Part shown: piece by piece, positions 5,801 through 10,128 of the stretch
Layout: each line of letters starts with the position of its first letter
Numbering within the stretch: position 1 is the first letter of the stretch
NCBI GenBank assembly: GCA_045531405.1
Contig: JAZSDX010000070.1
Coordinates: 1-10,128, forward strand
Length of the DNA stretch: 10,128 bases
Source of the DNA: RGIG4079 sp045531405
Lineage (GTDB): Bacteria > Bacteroidota > Bacteroidia > Bacteroidales > Muribaculaceae
Direction of reading: 5' to 3'
The notes under the pieces: generated by a model
Database searches by the model: none
What the model saw: only the letters and a program-made list of their open reading frames with translations
What the model was told of the DNA's origin: nothing
Program-made: the position numbers and the translations under genes

Positions 5801-8800
5801 CATGTAGCTGTAGCCGAACCAGTTGGGTCATACACCCAAACACCGGGGTTCTCACTTGCATAGTTTGCAATATATACTTTCCCTTGATTTACTTCCAAGC
5901 GGTTTGAACGAGTTGTATAACCTGTTTGTTGACCAAACTTACCTGTGAGAATTTTGGATCCATTTAGAGACATATCGGGGTTGAACTTTTGAAGACCTTG
6001 TCCTATACCGGTTATAGTATAGATTGCCCCAAAGTTGGCACTTGTTTGGTCATTGTCAATTGCTACACCAATACGTGCATTTCCCGAACCATTATTGTAA
6101 ACAACAGACTCTTCACTATCAACTTGCGTTACAGTGCTATTTGCGTTATTTGTCATTTTTACTGCCCAAGTGTAAGTACCTTTTGCGATGTCGTAGGCAT
6201 TAATTTTTACGGTGTTTTGACCTTTTACGATAGCTGTTTTTATTTCGGTAGTTGCACCGGTAGAAGTATTGGTAAGAACGATGCGACCATTCTTTCTTGC
6301 ACCGGTTGATTTGAAGCTGAATGTATATTCGTTACCACTCTTAGACGAAGACAATGCGTAGGCGAAATAACCTTCGGTTTGAGCATATTCATCTTCTTCG
6401 GTTTCGCCCGGCTCGGCATCGGGGTTAGGAGCATCTTCAGGCTCAGGACCAATTTCGGGCCCTTGATTTGGGTTAGGAGTTGTGGTAGTTGCAGTCAATG
6501 TAGAGAGGTCGCTGGCAACTGAGATGTTCCACTCGCCTTCCCATGGAAGAATGATGTCGCCACCATTTTTATCAGCAATAAGATTTACAGTATTACCATT
6601 TGTGATAGTAGAGGTTGGAGTGAGGTTGCCATTGTTGAATGTTTCCCAGTCACCCTTATTTGTTGAAATCTTGAATGCTGTTACATTTGCATCAAGTGTG
6701 ATGGTGTAATTAGTGTGATTATCGGTAAATTCAACTGCATTAGTAGGTTCCCAAGCACCAATAGCATCGCTATTACCTACTATATATAAAGGAGGAAGCG
6801 GTTGAGGAGTTGAAGTCGTTGCAGTCAAAGTAGAAAGGTCGCCTGCTACTGTGATATTCCACACACCTGCCCATGGAAGAACGAAGTTGTTATAAGAATG
6901 TTGTGCTATCAAATTTATAGTGCCACCATTTGTGATAGCCTCGTTGGTAGTGAGATTTCCGGCATCAAATTCTGTCCAATCACCTGAAGTTTCAGCCTTA
7001 CCTGTTGAAATCTTAAATTCAGTAGTATTTGCATCGAGGGTAATAGTGTAGTTATTGCCATTGTTGGTAAGTTCTACTGCTTTAGCAGGGTCCCAATTAC
7101 CAACAGCATCGCTATTACCTACTATATAAAGAGGTGTGGGAGGTTTTGCCCCAACGACTGTCCCTTGACCGTTAGTTACAGTTTGACGTGCCGGAGTTTT
7201 AATTGCATAAACCAAAAGACCATTTTGACGAGATGCTATGTAAAGGTTGTCGGCGTGGTCAAATGCCATTTGGTCAATAGCATAAGTGCCACTCAATGGA
7301 ATAGTATATTGATATACAAAAGTAGGAGTAGAACCATTCCATCTAACTGCATAAATTTTCACAGGAGCTTCATAAGCTGTGTTGTTGGTGGCACCCTCTT
7401 GGATAGCAAATATTGATTTGTCTTTTGAGAACGCAAAACCACCACCATTACAACCTTCCAACGAGCTGCCATCGGTTGCTTCGGTATTTAATGTAGGAGA
7501 ATTAAATGTGATATTTCCCGAAAGGTCGGTTACCACAAAAGCAGGTGCACCTGTGGCATTATTTGGAGCATAACGAATTTGAGAAGCGACTACGGCATTG
7601 TCGGTAGCAAATATATCACCATCACCATTTGGCAAATTAGTTCCTATGTTAGTATAAGTAGTTGAAGCTCCACTCGACCAAGTATCGGCTGAGCCGATAT
7701 TATAACCGTAGGCACAATTTGTGTTACTTATGTACATTTTTCGGCTTGAACCGGAACCGGAAAATGCTACACCGGCTGCTTTTGTTGAAATAACTTTTGA
7801 GTGAGATGAGTTTGCCGGATTCCAAACCCACACACCTGCAGATGAAGCATCGTTGTTGGCAATATATACCTTTCCGCTATTGGTTTCCAATCTGACAGAG
7901 TTGGAAATATTTGAGATACCAAAATAGCTTGTCAAGAATTTACCGCCATTCTTAGAAAAGTCGGGGTTATATTTTTGCATACCTTGACCATAGCCGGTAA
8001 TGGTGTAAATCGTACCAAAGTTGGCACTTGTTTCATCGTTGTCAATTGCCAAACCAATACGAGCTTTATATGTTCCGGTATAAGTAATAGAATTATCGCT
8101 ATAAAGTTGTTTATAACCGGCTGATGCAGGGTTGTCGAGAGCAACAGCCCAACTATAACTAACACCTTCGTCAAATTGCGTTGCATCAATTGTTACTGTG
8201 TTTGAGCCTTTGCTCACTGCACCGGTTTGGATTTCTGTTTTTTCACCGGTTGATGAGTTGGTCAAAATAATTTTACCATTGCTCATTGCTCCGGTAGATT
8301 TGAACGTAGCAGTGTAGGTTTCATCATCGGTTTTGGTCAAACTAAGTCCGTAGGCATAATGTCCTTGCACTGCTGTGCCATCAGCGACGCTACGCATATC
8401 AATGTTAAGGTAATTGGTTGCGTTGGCTGTAACGGTAACCGTTTGTGTTACTTCTTGGTATCCTTCGCGGATATGCTTGATGGTATAAGTGCCGGGGGGT
8501 ACCTTTTTGAAGAAATAGGCTCCGTTCCACTCATCGTCGGTAGTATAAGTGTCAACCAATGTGCCCGCTGAGTTATATAATTGTGCTATTACATAATTCA
8601 GTGGTTTCTTATTGTCAATTTGGTTTATAGTTGTGTTTGCATCAATAGTGTTTGATCTTGTTACTTGATAAAATAGATGATCCATAACTACTGAATGATC
8701 GCGAACAATACCATAGATTTTGCCATAGCTATCTTTTTTGCCCCAACCAAAGTAATCATTGATGCCTCGAGCATACATTTCACCTTCATGGCGAGCAACA

Positions 8801-9690
8801 TCATCGTTTAATGCTCGGTGAAGACCGGGTTGGTAAGTGTGGTCATATCCTTCAACCAAGAATCCGGGAACATCGTGTGCTAATACTCCATAATATCCGT
8901 ATGTTGAAAGTTTTCCATCTGACAAATCAGCTTCATACATAAAATCTAAGTCCCCTTTAATCCAATAAGGATTGCCATCGGCATCTTCGCCCGATGGATA
9001 ATAGTTTTGACCTTGAACATAGTCATTTGCATTCACATTACGAGGCTTTGTTGGTTCTGCAAGCCAATTGAAGTTCATGTGCTTGTTAGACATCGCATGA
9101 GGCCAACTTGCTGTTGCCATTTTGTCACTTCCGGCAACATGAGGACGACCATCATAACCACGATATAAGTACAAACAATGATTTAAGTGAGTGGGCACAT
9201 TGTGGTCGCCGGTTGTGGCATTAGAGTGGATTGATATAAACATATCGAAATTGTTGGCATTAGCCTCTGCTGCAATATCCGACAAAGGACGGTCATATAT
9301 TCCATCATGAACATCACCACTTTTAACGCGACTCATCACAAGGTTTTGAGACAAATCACGAGCGGCTCCTAAAAATTTGGCATTTGAGTTTGTTTGATTT
9401 CTAGTTCGATCAAATGGCACACCATATTCAATAAGTTTTTCTAATAAGCCAAAACCTTTCTCAAGGTTAGTGTTTGATTCAAAGAACCCGGCAGTGTCGG
9501 AACCGACATTAGAGCTCGTTTGATTGCCATGTTTAATAGTTGACATCGGGCGACAATTGCCACAAAAAGCACCGTGCCCAGGGTTGATGTAGATGCGCAC
9601 TTGATCGACAGTCGCATTAGGATTTGCTGCCGATGCATTCAATGAAAAAGTTGCCGTTGCTACAGCAAAAAATAAATGTTTTAGTTTCAT
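2803..9690 (-). CDS. Giant secreted multidomain N-acetylmuramoyl-L-alanine amidase with T9SS sorting domain
   Basis: 2295 aa, numbered from the ATG at 9688-9690. A signal peptide (MKLKHLFFAVATATFSLNAS, then A) is cleaved near 21-22. Residues about 30-319 are an Amidase_3 zinc hydrolase, which cuts the MurNAc-L-Ala bond of peptidoglycan: ligands H39 (INPGHG), E77 (NTNLEKGF) and H155 (SIHSNA), catalytic Glu likely E280 (GFLVEGYDH). Residues 323-434 resemble a carboxypeptidase-regulatory Ig domain. Residues 443-837 and 1106-1500 are two copies of an Ig-plus-propeller-like module. Between them lie two SusE/SusF-like domains (853-963, 967-1076) and an acidic Pro-rich linker (1072-1106). A fibronectin-III domain (1516-1634) and unassigned beta-rich regions follow, then a T9SS type A sorting domain (2227-2295, with YPNPANG and a LPTGVYIVH strand). 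It should cross the outer membrane and be surface-anchored or released. A GTG six codons upstream also reads in frame, but the ATG starts exactly at the signal peptide. The substrate beyond peptidoglycan is unknown. Confidence 0.9.
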   Translation of the reverse strand: MKLKHLFFAVATATFSLNASAANPNATVDQVRIYINPGHGAFCGNCRPMSTIKHGNQTSSNVGSDTAGFFESNTNLEKGFGLLEKLIEYGVPFDRTRNQTNSNAKFLGAARDLSQNLVMSRVKSGDVHDGIYDRPLSDIAAEANANNFDMFISIHSNATTGDHNVPTHLNHCLYLYRGYDGRPHVAGSDKMATASWPHAMSNKHMNFNWLAEPTKPRNVNANDYVQGQNYYPSGEDADGNPYWIKGDLDFMYEADLSDGKLSTYGYYGVLAHDVPGFLVEGYDHTYQPGLHRALNDDVARHEGEMYARGINDYFGWGKKDSYGKIYGIVRDHSVVMDHLFYQVTRSNTIDANTTINQIDNKKPLNYVIAQLYNSAGTLVDTYTTDDEWNGAYFFKKVPPGTYTIKHIREGYQEVTQTVTVTANATNYLNIDMRSVADGTAVQGHYAYGLSLTKTDDETYTATFKSTGAMSNGKIILTNSSTGEKTEIQTGAVSKGSNTVTIDATQFDEGVSYSWAVALDNPASAGYKQLYSDNSITYTGTYKARIGLAIDNDETSANFGTIYTITGYGQGMQKYNPDFSKNGGKFLTSYFGISNISNSVRLETNSGKVYIANNDASSAGVWVWNPANSSHSKVISTKAAGVAFSGSGSSRKMYISNTNCAYGYNIGSADTWSSGASTTYTNIGTNLPNGDGDIFATDNAVVASQIRYAPNNATGAPAFVVTDLSGNITFNSPTLNTEATDGSSLEGCNGGGFAFSKDKSIFAIQEGATNNTAYEAPVKIYAVRWNGSTPTFVYQYTIPLSGTYAIDQMAFDHADNLYIASRQNGLLVYAIKTPARQTVTNGQGTVVGAKPPTPLYIVGNSDAVGNWDPAKAVELTNNGNNYTITLDANTTEFKISTGKAETSGDWTEFDAGNLTTNEAITNGGTINLIAQHSYNNFVLPWAGVWNITVAGDLSTLTATTSTPQPLPPLYIVGNSDAIGAWEPTNAVEFTDNHTNYTITLDANVTAFKISTNKGDWETFNNGNLTPTSTITNGNTVNLIADKNGGDIILPWEGEWNISVASDLSTLTATTTTPNPNQGPEIGPEPEDAPNPDAEPGETEEDEYAQTEGYFAYALSSSKSGNEYTFSFKSTGARKNGRIVLTNTSTGATTEIKTAIVKGQNTVKINAYDIAKGTYTWAVKMTNNANSTVTQVDSEESVVYNNGSGNARIGVAIDNDQTSANFGAIYTITGIGQGLQKFNPDMSLNGSKILTGKFGQQTGYTTRSNRLEVNQGKVYIANYASENPGVWVYDPTGSATATCVSGGAYYERAIAFYGTGSSRKAFGSHNNTQYVQRFDIGTNSTWTSGSPSAYFYQSGVLDNGDGDILVTNNAVIVSQNRYAGNNQSTNPAFAVFDHNLNLILRSDGINSTLNGSSNGGMAISPDYKTFVIADGWNETTTGYISVQVYSVSWNGSTPTFTHQYSFALSGTQQVDQMEFDHAGNLYIASRQKGLLKYAVKTSARATTTNALSSYTITGLGRDVAPSNVVATRKCNGEGSNTTAGTVDADITWTGEAGEFKVYYQTMRRDESGNREYDNNGTWVEAGTATIASGSTSGSFTHKNLEPGDGYNRIYNYKVANYYSAANYASEVKSKSISGKGRTVTSAAPVVPVNVVLSQPSTVVDGVTQYSLDLKLDLSLNSSVFNSTLLDDNDELVTATKYVIVVDEATAKALNAASNVKEVGRFYQGPATMTANNCNHFTIADWYMVVDFDDVTPTGDLSVATKSLTWEDVDLTMTYKPQVYTSAVRTFNFNANSAESAAYTISFPTPQWTATNTTEDASGNVTNNVEIIPVASDQISSIVGTEDMPIGSFRKVGDTENATNSVAITQANVIGVTGAIEPLPASDDVLNEWDITYTFQVQDAQGNVVYTSQQESKNNTTNANLYSNTKKVMIDVFGIPVGYDATTAPDGRTRYVYNAEKNSNYKLVVKTTYSKEVDGKTVEYSNESEADIVVSPTFPAPTIIPEKSPGFLFLETSTHWDENCPNDAENNYGYYRYYYDAVVDIAWDDFEDNLVRYMGFHATPKFNCAGHPSGSSSDWVPYYAASVLTDDQVSIYNTRLGTSSEYRLAGIGYPNADTDWSSLAVTEGHLPLMVHYVWAGSNSISKKEDAEFGFELSANYPIVTMATPEIKINETTVNGAYDLVLANPLSRSTSGNDLIMITTVNESYKSLVMDGIIETPTTGVEDVNVAKGTLRLYPNPANGVVTLEAWTVLEDVKIFTIDGQLVKEFETDDTRVKFNVSNLPTGVYIVHAAGATTRMIKK
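2806..3012 (-). other. T9SS type A C-terminal sorting domain (coding segment)
   Basis: This encodes the last 69 residues of the giant protein, beginning GTLRLYPNPANGVVTLEAW and ending in MIKK. The PNP turn, the alternating beta strands (VKIFTIDGQLVKEF), the NLPTGVYIV strand and the basic last residues are the family pattern. T9SS reads this folded domain at the outer membrane and usually removes it as cargo is attached to lipopolysaccharide. No T9SS component gene is in the window. Confidence 0.9.
5191..6375 (-). repeat. Intragenic module, second copy (residues about 1106-1500)
   Basis: Paralogous to 7183-8364. Shared landmarks are FKSTGA, TNTSTG, ARIGVAIDNDQTSANFG, YTITGIGQGLQKFNPD, GKVYIAN, NGDGDI, RYAGNN and NLYIASRQKGLLKYAVKT. 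The first 90 residues look like an Ig-type strand bundle. The rest reads like a beta propeller with 'DQM-FDHA-NLYIASR-GLL-YA' as its closing blade. The fold is inferred from strand pattern. Confidence 0.8.
6463..6792 (-). repeat. SusE/SusF-like domain, second copy
   Basis: Encodes residues about 967-1076. It shares LYIVGNSDA-G-W-P, NYTITLDAN-T-FKIST, NLT---TITNG-T-NLIA, LPW-G-WNI-VA-DLSTLTATT with the tandem copy at 6802-7134. The 'LYIVGN---WDP---FKI' layout is that of the starch-binding domains of SusE/SusF outer-membrane proteins, so a glycan-binding role is plausible. The ligand cannot be read from the sequence. Confidence 0.75.
6802..7134 (-). repeat. SusE/SusF-like domain, first copy
   Basis: Encodes residues about 853-963, starting PLYIVGNSDAVGNWDPAK. 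It is separated from the second copy by a three-residue linker. Both copies keep the aromatic residues in NWDP or AWEP, GDW and LPW, which are candidates for sugar stacking. The duplication is clear at DNA level too, for instance in the matching codons for DLSTLTATT. Confidence 0.75.
7183..8364 (-). repeat. Intragenic module, first copy (residues about 443-837)
   Basis: Paralogous to 5191-6375 and in the same order: FKSTGAMSNG, TNSSTGEKTEI, ARIGLAIDNDETSANFG, YTITGYGQGMQKYNPD, GKVYIANND, NGDGDIF, RYAPNN, NLYIASRQNGLLVYAIKT. Divergence is concentrated in the middle of the propeller-like part (residues about 600-740), which may be the ligand-facing side. Confidence 0.8.
8734..9603 (-). other. 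Amidase_3 catalytic domain (coding segment)
   Basis: Encodes residues about 30-319. The zinc triad H39, E77, H155 and the Glu at 280 are all present. The helix before the third ligand carries the expected R-PLSDIAAEANANNFDMF pattern (LxxR-xxAN in family members). About 125 residues separate H155 from E280, more than I expect for compact members, and the extra part is rich in Asn, Tyr, Trp and Gly. Confidence 0.85.
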
Positions 9691-9717
9691 AAATTTAGGT
9701 AGTGTCACACCTTGTAA

Positions 9718-9768
9718 TTATTTTGCAATCAAGCAAAAAACATGGCACAAAAAGAGTATTCTTTTCAT
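9718..9768 (-). CDS. Possible 16-aa leader peptide upstream of the giant gene
   Basis: ATG at 9766-9768 and TAA at 9718-9720 give MKRILFLCHVFCLIAK: two basic residues then a hydrophobic stretch. It ends 27 nt before the giant gene's ATG, inside its predicted 5' leader. The AAAAGA/TCTTTT stem at 9750-9765 overlaps its first codons. It could be a translated leader, the remnant of an older signal peptide start, or chance. Confidence 0.2.
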   Translation of the reverse strand: MKRILFLCHVFCLIAK

Positions 9769-9820
9769 GGCATTTTACAAAGGTTGACTATTAAATTATT
9801 TTGTTAGTTATTATTTTTTG

Positions 9821-9851
9821 CAAAAATATAAAGAAATAGGCATATATTAAA
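9821..9851 (-). promoter_or_regulatory. Candidate Bacteroidota promoter of the giant amidase gene
   Basis: On the minus strand TTTA (complement of 9848-9851), 19 nt, then TATTTTTG (complement of 9821-9828). The -7 box fits TAnnTTTG and the spacing is exactly as for yqeY; the -33 box differs from TTTG in one base. The 5' leader would be about 125 nt. The region is AT-rich, so a chance match is possible. Confidence 0.5.
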
Positions 9852-10004
9852 GTATTCTCAACAGCATTTAACACGATTTAAGGCATAAATTCCTCTATCT
9901 GCCCATTTTTAACGACAAAACAAAGGGACAGTTCCGATAAACAGTCAACCAAAATTAGGATAATACAGTCCTTCTGTTCTTGATTTTGACAGAATGAACT
10001 GTGT

Positions 10005-10128
10005 TCAAAAACAAATATTTTTAGAAAAATTTTCATCATAAAAGCAATTATTTTTCACAATCGCGAAAATTTGTTTTAAAAGTTTATTTACAACAGCGAT
10101 CATCGCAACTTTAGCAGGCTTTCCCTTT
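10005..10128 (-). CDS. IS110-family transposase, C-terminal end (runs off window)
   Basis: Reading leftwards from the window edge gives 40 codons and a TGA (10005-10007): KGKPAKVAMIAVVNKLLKQI followed by FAIVKNNCFYDENFSKNICF. The 'GKPAKVAMIAV-NKLL---FA-VKN' pattern is the final helix of the Transposase_20 domain of IS110/IS116/IS902 recombinases. These have an N-terminal DEDD RuvC-like domain and a C-terminal catalytic-Ser domain and, in characterised members, are guided by a bridge RNA from a non-coding end. The catalytic parts are outside the window. It is oriented like the giant gene and ends 314 nt upstream of that gene's ATG. The call rests on recalled similarity. Confidence 0.8.
   Translation of the reverse strand, partial: KGKPAKVAMIAVVNKLLKQIFAIVKNNCFYDENFSKNICF

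Larger units (their letters stand above)
9709..10004. other. AT-rich intergenic region between giant gene and IS110 fragment
   Basis: The left part holds a candidate promoter (9821-9851) and leader for the giant gene. The right part, past the transposase stop codon, should include the right end of the IS110-family element. There, ACAGTCCTTCTGT (9964-9976) and ACAGAATGAACTGT (9990-10003) form an imperfect hairpin. GGGACAGTTCCGATAAA (9925-9941) resembles the terminal repeat of the 2217-2654 insertion over TCCGATAAA. The element boundary cannot be placed by eye. Confidence 0.5.

Noticed and set aside
5989..6309. 106-codon plus-strand open frame with many Cys
   Set aside because: It is antisense to the second Ig-plus-propeller module; Cys codons mirror Thr/Ala-rich codons of the real gene. 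No promoter or family match.
6240..6452. 70-codon minus-strand frame overlapping the giant gene out of frame
   Set aside because: It falls in the acidic Pro-rich linker and following strands; the giant frame is unbroken and has clear domains on both sides.
9691..9708. GTG start six codons upstream of the chosen ATG of the giant gene
   Set aside because: It would put MTLPKF in front of a signal peptide that begins ideally at MKLKHLFF; the ATG fits better.
9931..9941. Shared ancestry of the IS110 right end with the small insertion, based on TCCGATAAA
   Set aside because: Nine bases in common is too little in AT-rich DNA, and IS110 elements normally lack terminal inverted repeats.

Overview
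The window looks like a Bacteroidales (Bacteroidota) chromosome of moderate to low GC. Three things suggest this. Upstream sequences fit the Bacteroidota promoter pattern (TTTG, 19-nt gap, TAnnTTTG). The largest protein ends in a type IX secretion (T9SS) sorting domain. That protein also carries SusE/SusF-like domains. Genus cannot be fixed from the sequence; a gut-type family such as Muribaculaceae is a guess.

All credible genes are on the minus strand. From the left: 1-99 is the 5' end of an IS3-family OrfA running off the window, followed by a strong bidirectional terminator (150-191). Next is a two-gene operon, yqeY (1527-1976) then serS (232-1503), transcribed leftwards from a textbook Bacteroidota promoter at 2006-2036.

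Positions 1977-2802 are non-coding and are the most structured part of the window. They hold a duplicated promoter segment, a second short direct repeat, and a cargo-less insertion of about 440 bp. The insertion has imperfect terminal inverted repeats and apparent 9-bp flanking repeats, and a similar uninterrupted copy of the junction lies just to its left. It contains a 32-bp inverted repeat and nine small hairpins that all have exactly three-nucleotide loops.

Positions 2803-9690 encode one giant secreted protein of 2295 aa: signal peptide, zinc-dependent N-acetylmuramoyl-L-alanine amidase (Amidase_3) domain, carboxypeptidase-regulatory-like domain, two copies of a roughly 395-aa Ig-plus-propeller-like module separated by two SusE/SusF-like domains and an acidic Pro-rich linker, fibronectin-III and further beta-rich domains, and a C-terminal T9SS type A sorting domain. 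A terminator follows at 2692-2721 and a candidate promoter lies at 9821-9851.

The right edge (10005-10128) is the C-terminus of an IS110-family transposase. The giant gene and the yqeY-serS operon are thus bracketed by insertion sequences. The giant protein is best read as a surface-displayed or secreted peptidoglycan-cleaving enzyme with many binding modules; yqeY and serS are housekeeping and unrelated to it.
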